Part shown: positions 23,927 to 36,256 of the stretch, piece after piece | Layout: each line of letters starts with the position of its first letter | Position numbering within the stretch: the first letter of the stretch is position 1 | From: Trileptium ribeirensis | Lineage: Eukaryota > Nematoda > Enoplea > Enoplida > Thoracostomopsidae | Length of the DNA: 64,000 nt | Assembly: GCA_030248225.1 (NCBI GenBank) | Contig: JASANE010019328.1 | Span: forward strand, 1 to 64,000 | Reading direction: 5' to 3' | The notes under the pieces: model-generated | Database searches by the model: none | What the model saw: only the letters and a program-made list of their open reading frames with translations | Told to the model about the DNA's origin: nothing | Translations under genes and position numbers: made by a program

Positions 23927-26900
23927 GTGCAATATATATTTCTTATGTGTTTTTAACTATATTACTTGAGTTTAAACATCAGCTCCGGCCGAACATTACA
24001 CGTAATACTGCAACTTATTATAAAACTTAGTTTTGGCGTAAACGTGGGTTCACACGTCAAACTTTTAGCTCAACATTTGGTCAAAGCTTGAACAAAAACT
24101 GATAGCATTTTTCCTAATTTTCACGACCTTTGCTGTTTGAACTGCGTTCAAACCTTATTCAAAACATATGTTAAAATTTAAACAAAATATTCCAAAAATT
24201 GTCATTTAAATTTTGCCGCAGTTTTCCATTAATTATGAGGCCAAATTTTAACTGGGAGTAAAAATTTTGAGCTAAGAAGTTGCGCTCACCAATACGTCGA
24301 TGTCTACTGCGTGTGGGTCATTTTAATTTGAAGCCGAGTAATACAAGAACAGATAAGCACGAAAACATTTGATAATGGAGATATAGGTGCAAGCAAAATC
24401 ATTATATTATTAGGATATAAATGTTGTTCGATTATATACCTTAAGTTCTCGCAAATATTATATCCAGGAAAATTGAGTGAAGAAAATAAATTTATGAAAT
24501 CAAAATGCTCTCGTTACACCATATTGAGCAAACCGCGTCGACATTAAGGCCAATCGAGCTATAACTTTGTTAGTACTCCAACCTTAATTAAGTGGTAAAT
24601 GGATGCTTTTGTGTCACAATTTTTTAAAATTAAGAATTTTCATAAAAAAATTGATTACTCAGATTTTCTTTGTCATTATTATATGTTATTATCGTGTAGA
24701 TCATGGAATTTCAAAATTATATGTGTATATATTGTAACAAGTGTAGCATGAATGAGGTACGCGGATTGTACTGCGTTGTGTACCAACCGAGTACAGGACA
24801 TTATCACCATAAAGAACTTAAATAGAGGCTTCTCACAAAATATTCTGCAAATTACCTTGAAGAAAGCAGTATCTTATTCAAGATTTCACTGTTCAACGAT
24901 GCTCGAATGCTAATGAGTTCAGGGTTAATCCATGGACAGTTGCAAACATAGCGATATCAAACAACAACACCAAATGGACTTTCTTCTGGTAGCCTAAAAA
25001 TTTTCCAACACAGCTGATGAAATTTAACAAAAAATCGCGATTGCGCCAAACTGTAGGAAAGAGATTTGAGCAACATAAAAATGACTATTAACACATGGAA
25101 ACATTATACAGCTGAATGCAGAGTGATATTGTTTAAGCACTCATATAAATTTCATATCGCCGTATTACGCCAATGTATAGTAGAAGTAAATGTAGTAGAA
25201 GCTTAAAAACCAAATGTCTATATCACTTTAAATAACTGACATACCAACGGAGTTTACGCTAGATAATAAACGCAAGCTTTCCTGTCGAAAGGTCACGTTT
25301 GTAATGGTATTGTTACCGAGAGTCAAGATTCTATTTTCCTTTGCAGAAATATGGCACAGCAGCTTATGATGTTCACTGTTTATGCGGGTATACAAGTCTA
25401 AATACTTGGAATGATAAAGACTATATTGACTGTTAGATTAGTTGGAAAAGCTATGAATAACGTGTAGTTTTTAGACTGTCGTATCATGCAACGCATAAAC
25501 ACGTAATAATGTCACAGCGGTAAATGCTGTACTAAAAAGGCAGTGGGTCGAATATTTTGAAATAAATATACAAAACAGAAACAGCTTTATGCAACGCTCG
25601 AACTCAAGGTTGTATAATAGCAAAACCGATGCCTGTTACCATATCAGTGATCAGTTGTGTTATTTCTCGAATATAAACGCTAATTTTTATTTGCAGTGTG
25701 CTGTTTTGGGATGGATGTAAAGCTAGTTTGATATAAGTTCTGCGAATTTAAAGTTACATTTCAAACTTTCGCCAACGTTGTGCGTATGAAAATTGTTTGC
25801 TTTATGCCATTGGAAAATGACCCGGCTTTCACCGGTTTGCTCATGAACCAATGCCTTATCAATTTTGAAAAAAAATAATATGGTGAAGGTGCAGAAACCA
25901 ACCCAACTTTTGGCTTAAATTTAGCTTATACTACAGCCAAATTTTATATTTGCTAAAAATGGTTACGAAAAACCAACCGCAAAAAACAAATGAAACATAC
26001 GAAATCAAAATAGACAGCAGTTGAGCAAAAGTCAGAGCAGGGTTTAGAACGTCCGCAAATGCGACATATCAAGCATGACACCATTTCGTGAACCAACGCA
26101 ATTCTATGCGTAAGTTATAGATGCCACATAAAAGTGGATTATAATATGATGAGTGTAATAATTTGATATCATTACCGCTGCTGTACTACGCTGTGTTATA
26201 GAAGATTGTTTGATATGAATGTATAAACGAAAAGTTACATCAACGAAAAATCTGTGTCGATCTATGTATGATTTAAGTAAAATTTCACAACGATAAGTTG
26301 TATTGGAGTATCCCATTAGTGTCGCATGGCAGATCGATCGCCGCTTTTGCAGGTCGATTCGACAACAGGTCCAAGACTAAAAATTCGATCCGTTACACAT
26401 GTAGCTTAGATGAATGTTAGCTCTTAAGAACGTACTAATTCTCTGGCTCACGAAATGTTACATGTCGCTGTTGCGACCTTCACTTAAGAAGCAAAAATAG
26501 CTTTCGCAGTGATACATAATCCGAAAACAAAGTCACAGCTTGACGGTTGTGATAAAAATATTTGTTGGCTGTTTCTCAATAAAACTTGTACTTATCGGAT
26601 TTTTCTCTTATCAAATCGATCTTACTCAACCATTGCCGTCAGCGTAGAACCAAACCATATTGGTTTTTTCTCGGGTGTATTTGTAAAAGATAAGTTTATA
26701 GAGCCCTAAGTCTAGATAATAAAGAAATATATATAATACATAAATTTTTACGCAACGGGTCTGCAACCAGATATTTCTTAAGGGAATGCGTAATATACAC
26801 CTGGTTTACACCATGCTTGCTGCAGTCCAACGTTGCCACTGTAATATTCCGCATAAATTTGAAACTTTCTGTACGGAATTCCCAACTACCGTCGGCAATA

Positions 26901-28424
26901 GGGCCTTGTATCATTTAATTAAGGTTACATAGCTAGTGCAAATGCTTGCATATATACTTTATATGATAAACTAAACAACGTATAGTCGCATTGGGGTGGT
27001 AACGATTCATAATGTCTATCCTGATGTGTTCTATCGACTTCGATGTAGATGTGCTTAAACCTACACCGCGTCTTATTTTGAGATCTTTTTTGGCCATTTT
27101 ACTTTATGTGACCTTTATAATATTATTTGCAACATGTGTATCTGTGGAATGGGCTAACCAAATGCAATGAAGTTACTTTTAAATGGTAATTAGATTATGA
27201 GTGTACGTAACTGTGGATTTGACTAACTAGCTTCCTTTCGTGAACGATAATTGATGAATCATCACTCAAAATTGACATCTGTGAACACTTTGATTAGAAT
27301 TTTGTTTATCGCTCGAAGAGAATTGCAGGTAGGGTGAAATCTCTCATTTATAATATCACAAGACATCTGAAGACCTTACCTAGTATTATGTTCAATACTT
27401 TTTTCAAATGGGTGCAGTATCCCAGTTACGCGGCCAATTTATTTCTTTCAGCAAATTTTAGTTCTTTTACGGCCGCACATAGTCGTTTATACCTGAATTG
27501 ATATAAATTTTTGTTTATGTTACCACAAATCTAGCGATACACTAAAATCTAGCAATAAGCTTATGCACATCGTTGAATACACATCACTAAACTGGAGTGA
27601 TTGTGTTGCAGGATTTTATTTAAATCTAAACTTGAAGTTTGCACCGAGGTTTTAAAAAGTAAGTTATTATTTTTGACATACTGCACCTGTCTCAAGATCG
27701 TAAACAGAAGCCGACATGTTGTCCAGCACTGACCTGTCATTCGTTATTCAGTAACAAAAATCAGTAAAAAGTTAAGTGAAAATGTCTCAGCGACGATGAC
27801 TATATTTTCCACAATTATTCTTGCTGCATATTAAGTACAATAAAACTGAAGTGATCAATATGTTAATAGTTGCTGCTAGTTTTCGTGAACTAATGACTGG
27901 CAACATTAATTTTGACATTAATGTGTTTAATCTAAACTTATCGCTCAATGATTATGTGGTATGTCGACGAATATGCGCGTTGTTTTCAAGTATTAAAATA
28001 GTTACCCCGCAAATAATATTTTTGGCTGTTGCAGATATACTTAGGTCAACAAGCAACCATCATGCAAGTTGCCATAGTAAACAAAAGCCAGCAAAAACTA
28101 GGATTGTGTACTAAATTTGAGTACTTTTGCAAGAATGTATACTTCATTTAGAGTTAGGGATTTTACAGCAAATATATATCCATGGATATTGACACATATA
28201 ACTAGCTGTGTTTATAAGAATACCGGTTACTTACGGCTATATTTAGCCATATTATTTTGTAGTTGGGTACGACGGTATTTGGGATTTTGTAACATGCAGA
28301 CGCTTTGTATACATTTAAAGAACATGTTTCAATTTTACATATTTAATGTTTTATATTCACTACGCGCTGAGCTACGGAAACGTGGCATGAGCTCTGGGCC
28401 ACTATTCTTAAAAATATTTGGGTA
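23927..28424. other. AT-rich intergenic DNA
   Basis: No firm gene. About 24,046-24,290 has weak inverted ends (TTTAGCTCAA near 24,062 and TTGAGCTAAG near 24,268) and may be an old foldback. A minus-strand frame at 26,833-26,914 (GPIADGSWEFRTESFKFM...) has balanced codon use and could be a single exon of an unknown gene, but no partner exon was found. Confidence 0.35.
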
Positions 28425-28830
28425 ATTTTTACCTGGGAAGAATTTTTATTCTACCTTCACTCTTACCCTTACTCTTAATCATTTTCACATCCCTAAAATG
28501 GAGTACGGATAACAGTAAAAACAACACGGGAGTAATTTTTTTACTCGCGAGTAAAATATTTTCCAACTTGTACGCATATTTTACTGGCGAATGATTTTTC
28601 ATCTGCCGGTAATTCTTCACCTGAGAGTAATATTTTTTCTGCAGATAATTTTGCCCTACCTGCCGGGAATCATTTTTACGTGCGATTAATTTTGTCTTAC
28701 TTTCTGGTAACTCTTTTTACCTGTGGATAATTTTGCTCTACCTGATGGTAATTTTGTTAAATATGCAGGTGATTTTTTACGTGAGAGCAATTTTGCCCAA
28801 GCTGTCGGTAATTTTTCCTGGTCGAAGTGT
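28425..28830. repeat. Degenerate array of TTTTACCTG-GGTAA motifs
   Basis: About ten loosely spaced copies of a near-palindromic motif such as TTTTTACCTGTGGATAATTTT occur at roughly 30-60-bp intervals. The same motif in the opposite orientation fills 31,250-31,470. The unit looks like TTACC, four to six bases, GGTAA. Confidence 0.5.
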
Positions 28831-31249
28831 GCCATCCAGCACCCATAAGAAATAGCGGAAATTTGGCAAATAGTGTAATTTTGGGCCTGTGAACACATAT
28901 TCGAATAGCGATTTTCATGCTGAGCCCCCAGAAAAACCAGCTCGACACCTAATTTTTCAACCAAGCAGTGTATAAACAACTGCAAGAACCTTAATTTCAA
29001 ATGTCACACGGTATAGTGTTTAACGAATATCCTTCACACGCGCGTAGCACAGGTTCGATTATCTCTCCGGGCGTTTTTGGTGTTTTTCGGAATTTCGTTT
29101 TCATACAATTCGTTTTGAAGTTCTTAGTGCAATTGCAATGCTGGTACACCCATAGTTTCGCAATAATAGCACAACTTGCTACTGCAGCATATTCACAACG
29201 CGTAGCTCCACCACCAGCGGCAGGTACAGCCCCACCCACTCCAGGAATTTCTAATGGGAAGACCAGTATCGCTGTCCCTTCTCCACAAATATTTATTCGG
29301 ACGTCGGTCTCACAATGAAGTGATAGCAAATGGCAGCTTATTACTCAACTCAACTCAATATGCTGACTGGCTTATTTTACGGTACAAATAGAGCAATAAC
29401 AATGTACATTTTCAGTTGTATGTAATAATAAATTTAAATATATAGCCATTAGGCACCACGAATAAGATATATTAATAAACATTATTAACCAGAAAGGCAT
29501 AGGGCAACCTTACATGAGATTATATTTTTTGCGAAACTGAGCAATTTGCTCATCAAGCTGCTGCTTTGAAAATTTTCGAATTTTTACAAGGATTAATGGT
29601 TTTCCGTCATCAGGGCTGGCAAGTGGATTCCAATGGTTGGCTAATCGGTTAGCAAACGTAGAACGGAATATGCACAAATGCGTCAAAGGGTACTGAAGCC
29701 GGCTTAGACGAAGTACTCAGTAGGCGGGGGATCGCCGTGTGATTTCAGAGCTGTGCGACAAATTTACGTGGAGGAAGAGGTATGGACAAAGGGGTAATTT
29801 TTCCTGGCGAAGCGCACTGCTGACGATGACTCGAAATTCATGTTATTAGTAAACAGTAAAAATTCCGTGTAATTTACTGCCCAGACGTTAAATACATACT
29901 TCAACTATTCGCTCGTTGCTCGCTCGCAACTTGCTCGCAGAAAACTAAAGTATTACATTGAAATTTTGAAAAAATTGAATATGTGGCGAGGTTACGGTGT
30001 AGAATTGGAGCATTTTTGTAAATCCTGAAATAGTCGTATAGCCCACTGTATCATTGTCGTCGCCGTAAAATGATAGATGGTTGGGAGGTTGTGGACGCCA
30101 GAAAACTATCGGTTGCATTCTTTTTGAACTAGCAAATTGGGGAGGTTCAACAGAATGCTGATACGTGCACAAATGTGACCAATTTGTTGTGCAGAAAAGA
30201 CGCCCTACTTTTGAGGTCGTGGTAGAGACCGAGTATCAGTGCCTTCTTCCCCCAAATATTTTTGCAAAATTATTAAAAAGTGGACTTGAAAATTTTTGAA
30301 TCCGTCCCAATCCCTCATTGCAGGTAAATCGTAGTGGCGCTACTGCTGACCCCTACATTTTGTTTGAGTTATCGCTGTATCTCCCGCCTTTCCACAGAGG
30401 GAGAGTGGGCGTGCCTTAGATTTTCGGGCTCGTCCCTAGATTTCGGCGTTTCCCAAAAGTCATGCCCACGGGTAAATTTCGTTTGTCCCGAGGTCTACTC
30501 CCTATCACACCCAACGTATTTTCAGGTCACACCAAAAACGATCATTCTAGCAATAAACGGTTATATCAAAACTCGATATTATTGCTTATGTTTCATCTAT
30601 TTATGGCGAAATATTCAGTAAATATTTTCATATTTTCTTCTTTTCAGCTGGTAGATAATAAATATGAAATAAATACATCCATATATATTTACTTATAACA
30701 TGAATATGTGAAAAACTCCATAAATGCAAATATAAACCCCAAACCTGGGGTATATTATTCCTTCAGGTAGCCTGGAGGAAATTCCCCAGGTGTTTCCAAT
30801 TACCCTCATGCTGGTGCTGGTGGCCCCAGGTCAAAGCCCAAAGGTAAAATATTCTGTCTTATGGGGAGATCAGATACCGATTAACAGGATTGTTGTTATC
30901 CGTTCTCCGATTTTACCTTTTGCATGACGACATTTGGATTCGAAACTTTGTACTGAAAACTTTTTGCCATCACAATTAGCAATCATTCAACTTCGGAAAA
31001 TGGTGTCTCCACTTGCACAACTGATCTATTCCTTTTTACTACATGTTACAGGGATTTAGAAGTAGTTTGGGAATCACTAATTACTTAACAGTAATGCTTA
31101 GAAAGCGAGCACCAACAGATATCTTAACCCTGTAATTAGTCGGAGTAATTTCAGTTACCCTGGTGAATAGCAGGGTGGGCTAAATGAATATTTGTTTACT
31201 AATAAGAAGATAAAAATAAAGCGCGATTCCTATTTTAGAATACTACAAA
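28831..31249. other. No supported gene
   Basis: A frame of about 105 codons is open on both strands at 29,000-29,329 and is moderately GC-rich. It has no recognised domain on either strand and no clear splice context. GC-richer patches occur at 30,300-30,500. Confidence 0.3.
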
Positions 31250-31470
31250 TATAACTCCTGCCTGGGAGTAAAAACCATACCCGCAGGTAAAAAAATTACT
31301 CGCTGGTAATTTTAAATAATCATCAGCTAATTTGAAGTTACTCTCAGGTAAAATAGCCTATCCCATTTTTACAATACAATAAGCTGTGGGTAGGGCTAAT
31401 ATCGAATAAGAGTTGGAGAAATTTCTTCGCAGGTAGGTAAAAAATTACCTACGAGTTTAGGCTACCTTCA
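31250..31470. repeat. GGTAA/TTACC motif array, opposite orientation to 28.4 kb
   Basis: It contains CCCGCAGGTAAAAAAATTAC, CTCTCAGGTAAAATAG and GGTAGGTAAAAAATTACC. Reverse-complemented, these match the 28.4-28.8 kb array (TTTTACCTGAGAGTAA, TTTTTACCTGCGGGTA). The two arrays could be the arms of an old inverted structure about 3 kb long. Confidence 0.45.
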
Positions 31471-32499
31471 TTAAGAATAGAGGCCCTGGTGTCAGTGTGA
31501 ATTACCGGAAGCAATGGAACGTTGTTTCAGTTACTGTGGTTAGGTAGACATTAAAGTGGGTCTTGCACATCGATTAAATATATGATCTCTTTATTAGGAG
31601 GCCCTGCCATAATCTCTAGGCTTAGCTGTATCTCTGCGTCAGTGATGACATAATGACGGTGCACTAGGCTATAAGCATGGGCCCAAACAAGTGCAAAAAT
31701 TATATAAACCTCTTCCACATGAGCCCTAACCCCATACTCCACGATTATAGTTTTATTCTTTACACATTTCAGAAGTTAGTTATGGTCATCATTTCATGTA
31801 TGGCGTAGAGAAATAGCAGAACGTTAATAACATTTTGTAAAACGTGGTTCTTACTGTTTCTTTTGGTGGTTGGTATAAAGTATCACAGCTGTTGTGTGTG
31901 TGATGCAGGATGTCCCGCGAGCACGGGTTTCCTGTTGTGTCTTTTGACATTGCGTGTGCTGTTTTACGGCGTTGAAATGTAGGATTTATGCGATTTTTGA
32001 CGCCTAAAATGATCCACTTTTGTTGGATTACCTGCTTTATGTGTGCCATAGTCATATATTAAACCCTACAGTTTCTGAATCGTGCAATGTATGGAAAAGT
32101 CACGAATTATACATATAAATTGATCCGGCGATCATAAAATTGGCTAAAGAAATGCTTCTTTAATTTCATACCTATCATGCAATGATATCATCAGTGGTAC
32201 CTACTGCTATAAGTTGATCACTCTACATCAAAACAATAAAACGAAAAAGTTTAGAACAAATCTCATATAGATAGCTAATATATATTCACATTTCCCCAGG
32301 ATAGTTTCACAAAGCGACAATATATATATTATTTCTCAGTAAATCTGTCAGCCCTAGTAAAATCATGTATGACATTTATATATAATGATATGGTAAGGTC
32401 GTGATACAGCAACTCAAGAGCAAAGACGACATTTGATAAATGTTTTTATTGGAATTAATGGTATACATGCTCATTGGCTGGAATGGGGATCCCTTGAGC
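31471..32499. other. No gene seen
   Basis: Short frames only, including 63 and 88 codons on -, without domains. Confidence 0.35.
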
Positions 32500-32800
32500 C
32501 CCCCGCTTGCCGTAGATATCATTTGGGAGACGAAGGACTACACCCCACCCAAGGATTCGGCTAATCCTCCCGTCGAAGGACCCTGCTACCCCCGAGGACC
32601 GGGCTTCTCCCCTCGCCCCTCGACGACTAAGCTTTCTCTCCGCGGACCAAGCTACCCACACTAAGAACCGGGCTACCCCCGTCGAAGACAGGGCTACCCC
32701 CACAAAAAGACCGGACTCTCCCCGCCCCAAGTGCACGGCTACCCCATCTCCCGAGAACCCGACTACCTATCTCGGCGAGGACCCTACTACTCCTGGATGG
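32500..32800. repeat. GC-rich degenerate minisatellite
   Basis: Units of about 25-35 bases containing GACCGGGCTACCCCC (also AACCGGGCTACCCC and GACAGGGCTACCCC) repeat through a sharply GC-rich island in AT-rich DNA. Frames are open on both strands because the repeat is low in stops. I do not call a gene. Confidence 0.6.
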
Positions 32801-32873
32801 ACCTGTGCATGTAAGCATAGAGGTACCCTAAAACTACGATATAATCTCTTAAAATCGCTCCGAATAGGCTCCG

Positions 32874-32944
32874 TTTAAGTTTGATGTAGTTATATAAAAC
32901 AACTTTTATATAAGTTGTTTTATATCTGCATATCAAATTTAAAT
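32874..32944. repeat. Hairpin with a perfect 14-bp stem
   Basis: ATATAAAACAACTT and its exact reverse complement are separated by six bases. Imperfect outer pairing (AAGTTTGAT with ATCAAATTT) extends the structure to about 70 bases. Confidence 0.75.
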
Positions 32945-33425
32945 GGGTACAACTCAAAATGATTGTAAGGGTGTATATGCTAGTTTACCGGTACCTCTAT
33001 GTGTTCGAACAAAATACATTTTAAGCTACTTATATATATATATATATGATATAAAACCGCAAGAATCAGTTTATATTACTTCATGCAATCAGCTATTGAG
33101 ACCAAACTATAATCCATGCATGGTTTGGCCTGTTTTTTATAGAATTGTTCTTTTGCAGCTGTTGCTATTATCTACAGCTATAGCAGTAACGATTTTGGAT
33201 CAAATGTTGTTATGCTATTAGATCTATAAATATTTGTTATTTTTAGCTTTTAAAGTGTTAATCTTGTACGGATGTGTATATAACAGCCAGTTTTAATCGC
33301 AAGTCTGCTGTTGCTGATACTCCCTTACGTTTGGATATAAAAATGTAATCAGCATTAGCAGAAATAGGATAAATTGCAGTTGGATTCAAAGAATATACTA
33401 AAAACATTTACTTGTTCATTGGACA

Positions 33426-33700
33426 ACCGAAGACAGTCTTTGCAGCGTTCACGGAGAGATGTGTTACTACACATTGTTGAAAAAATTTTGGAAAAAACCG
33501 TTACAGAAACGATGTTACTTTTAGAAAACTGCTACAGTAACCGTGTCACTTTGATAACAACTGCTGCATAAACAGTCCCAATTTTAGAAAAACTCCTACA
33601 AACACAGAGTCACTTTTAGAAAAACTGCCACACGACCTGTATCGCTTTTATAAAAACAGCTACATGTATTTTTTCACTTTTAAGAAAAATTGCTACATAA
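33426..33700 (+). repeat. Left arm minisatellite of the foldback element
   Basis: Roughly five degenerate units of about 45-50 bases contain TTTTAGAAAAACTGCTAC and an (A)CAGTGTCAC-type segment. More diverged units continue to about 33,830. Confidence 0.6.
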
Positions 33701-34120
33701 AATTGAGCTGGGTTGCCGTAGTTTGTGCAGTAACATTTGACAATATTGCTGCACATGTTGTAACCATTTTGTTAAAATCAACTACAGAAACTTTGCACAG
33801 CAGAAAAATATTAGTAGGTATCTTCTGTGTTATGTGTATGCTGTTATTGTTACCTGTGTCTAGCGCTGGTGCGGTAGTGAGTCTATTTCTTAAGTTTTGG
33901 GTTCGTAATAATGAACTTAAATCCAGGTGCAAAACCTTTCAGGTTTCAACACCCATTCACCGTCAATGAGCGATTTTACCACTCGTTACAACGGTTAAAC
34001 AGCCGTGGCAAAACTACTTTCATAAAAATGTTATAAAGTCAACTACAATAAAACGTAAAATGATTTACTCGCCTGATATATCAATATTAAAAATTGCTTC
34101 GCTAAGACGTCATTAGCACG

Positions 34121-35377
34121 ATGGCATTGTTATGTAACCAGTTATTACTTGCTGCTGGAGAAAACGTTCCCTTAGTAAACACGGAACTAACATCGATGTA
34201 TAATGGGCCCGCAACTATGAAGAAAATTTTACTTCCTGGTCCATCTAGCGCAGCAGCGGCGAAGGAATTAATATTTTATGTGGTCTACGGTTTTCAACCT
34301 TCTGGCATCTATACGAAAGAAAACTCTTCCTTAGCAAATACGGAACTAAAATCGATCTATAATAGTGGGCCCGCAACTATGAAGAAAATTTTACTTCCTG
34401 GTCCATCTAGCGCAGCAGCGGCGAAGGAATTAATATTTTATGTGGTCTACGGTTTTCAACCTTCTGGCATCTATACGAAAGAAAACTCTCCCCTAGCAAA
34501 TACGGAACTAAAATCGATCTATAATAGTGGGCCCGCAACTATGAAGAAAATTTTACTTCCTGGTCCATCTAGCGCAGCAGCGGCGAAGGAATTAATATTT
34601 TATGTGGTCTACGGTTTTCAACCTTCTGGCATCTATACGAAAGAAAACTCTTCCCTAGCAAATACGGAACTAAAATCGATCTATAATAGTGGGCCCGCAA
34701 CTATGAAGAAAATTTTACTTCCTGGTCCATCTAGCGCAGCAGCGGCGAAGGAATTAATATTTTATGTGGTCTACGGTTTTCAACCTTCTGGCATCTATAC
34801 GAAAGAAAACTCTTCCCTAGCAAATACGGAACTAAAATCGATCTATAATAGTGGGCCCGCAACTATGAAGAAAATTTTACTTCCTGGTCCATCTAGCGCA
34901 GCAGCGGCGAAGGAATTAATATTTTATGTGGTCTACGGTTTTCAACCTTCTGGCATCTATACGAAAGAAAACTCTCCCCTAGCAAATACGGAACTAAAAT
35001 CGATCTATAATAGTGGGCCCGCAACTATGAAGAAAATTTTACTTCCTGGTCCATCTAGCGCAGCAGCGGCGAAGGAATTAATATTTTATGTGGTCTACGG
35101 TTTTCAACCTTCTGGCATCTATACGAAAGAAAACTCTTCCCTAGCAAATACGGAACTAAAATCGATCTATAATAGTGGGCCCGCAACTATGAAGAAAATT
35201 TTACTTCCTGGACCATGTAACGCAGCAGCGGCAGAGGAATTAATATTTTATGTGGTCTACGGTTTTCAACCTTCTTGCATCTATAAGAAATTTTATTTAT
35301 ATTATATGCCTACAAATTTAACGTTATGTACACTAGAATCGGAGATATGTGGTCAGCGGAATTGCCCAAACTTTTGA
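34121..35377 (+). CDS. 418-codon open frame over seven 54-residue repeats
   Basis: It starts with ATG and stays open across seven tandem units of 162 bp (starts 34,172, 34,331, 34,493, 34,655, 34,817, 34,979, 35,141). The repeat includes KSIYNSGPATMKKILLPGP and ELIFYVVYGFQPSGIY with an Ala-rich stretch between. I recognise no family. The internal units are almost identical at the DNA level. The Ser/Pro variant before LANTEL follows the pattern SS-SP-SS, SS-SP-SS, so units 2-4 were duplicated as a 486-bp block to make 5-7. The first unit lacks one codon and the last is diverged, as expected at the ends of an array homogenised by unequal exchange. Since 162 is a multiple of three, the frame may be open only because one unit lacks a stop. 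Expression is unproven. Confidence 0.3.
   Translation: MALLCNQLLLAAGENVPLVNTELTSMYNGPATMKKILLPGPSSAAAAKELIFYVVYGFQPSGIYTKENSSLANTELKSIYNSGPATMKKILLPGPSSAAAAKELIFYVVYGFQPSGIYTKENSPLANTELKSIYNSGPATMKKILLPGPSSAAAAKELIFYVVYGFQPSGIYTKENSSLANTELKSIYNSGPATMKKILLPGPSSAAAAKELIFYVVYGFQPSGIYTKENSSLANTELKSIYNSGPATMKKILLPGPSSAAAAKELIFYVVYGFQPSGIYTKENSPLANTELKSIYNSGPATMKKILLPGPSSAAAAKELIFYVVYGFQPSGIYTKENSSLANTELKSIYNSGPATMKKILLPGPCNAAAAEELIFYVVYGFQPSCIYKKFYLYYMPTNLTLCTLESEICGQRNCPNF
34172..35302 (+). repeat. 7 x 162-bp tandem array with a 486-bp higher-order unit
   Basis: Near-identical units with a 162-bp period (the first is 159 bp). The extra identity between units 2-4 and 5-7 shows a recent three-unit duplication. 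Such an array is prone to copy-number change between individuals. Confidence 0.92.
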
Positions 35378-35859
35378 GCCACATTTCTCTTTGACTAACA
35401 TGATTTGCGGTGATTAAATGCTGTGCGCATGCCTATTACAAAAATACAGCGAGGAGTGGTATGTTTTCAGCGAAACGGGTCCGGTCAATGTAAAGTTCCT
35501 GATGTACCTGCAAAATGATTGATTTTTGATTTTAACTAAAATAAAAGGCTTTCTATGGGAGGGACACAGCACTGTAGAAATTACACAATATAAATATAAC
35601 TACCAGCGCACCGTTTAGTCGGTGTAACGAATATTATCAATATGTTATATATTAGCAGCCGTTCTAAGAGTAGCCATCTAGCATTCTTGCTAACTGAATG
35701 AATATTTTGACCGCAATTAGACGTGGACAAATGTTGGGGACTGACGTAAATTTAGAACGTGCAATAAGGAGATTAGATAGTGATCTATTCGAGTTGGCTC
35801 AGTTTTTTAAAGTCTAATAGAAGTGCTGTTAACTTCAGCCGTATCACAGTTTTTAGCGT

Positions 35860-36256
35860 GATATTTTCAAGAAAATACTACACAAGCCATGCCAATTTCA
35901 TAAAAGTGACTCAAATTGTATAGATGATTTTCTTAAAAGTAACACAGTCTGTGCGGCAGTACTTCTAAAAGTGACACAGTTTTGCACCAGATTTTTTATA
36001 AAATTGACGCGATTTCCTTTTAGTTTTTGCAAAAATGACACAGCCTGTGTAGCAGTTTTTTCAAAAGTGACATAGTTTATGTTACAGTTTTTCTAAAAAT
36101 TATACAGTTTCTTTAGCAGTTATTATAAAAGTGAAGCAGTTTTTTGACATTTTTCCAAAAGTGACATATTTTCTGTAGCAGTGTTTTTCAACAATTTTGC
36201 CACAATGTGCAGTGACTACACACATTGCTTTGTGAACGCTGCATGACTGATCTCAA
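35860..36256 (-). repeat. Right arm minisatellite of the foldback element
   Basis: Seven or more units of the left-arm sequence lie in inverse orientation, for example GCAGTTTTTTCAAAAGTGAC, at about 35-50-base spacing. They end in the inverted GTGAACGCTGCA terminus. Confidence 0.6.

Larger units (their letters stand above)
33426..36256. mobile_element. Foldback element with minisatellite arms around a coding-like repeat core
   Basis: The outer ends are inverted copies. TGCAGCGTTCAC at 33,441 reappears reverse-complemented at about 36,232-36,243, and an ATGTGT...ACACATTGTTGAAAAA block lies next to each. Inside each end is a degenerate minisatellite, in opposite orientation on the two sides, with the core CACTTTTAGAAAAACTGCTA. 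Between the arms lies the 7 x 162-bp array. Long inverted arms made of tandem repeats are typical of foldback (FB-like) transposons. No transposase is visible. Target duplications were not identified. Confidence 0.6.

Noticed and set aside
29000..29329. Coding exon on either strand
   Set aside because: Frames are open on both strands; the Pro/Ala/Gly-rich part is low complexity and neither reading resembles a known family.
32440..32818. Pro-rich or Arg-rich protein
   Set aside because: Frames on both strands are products of a GC-rich minisatellite.
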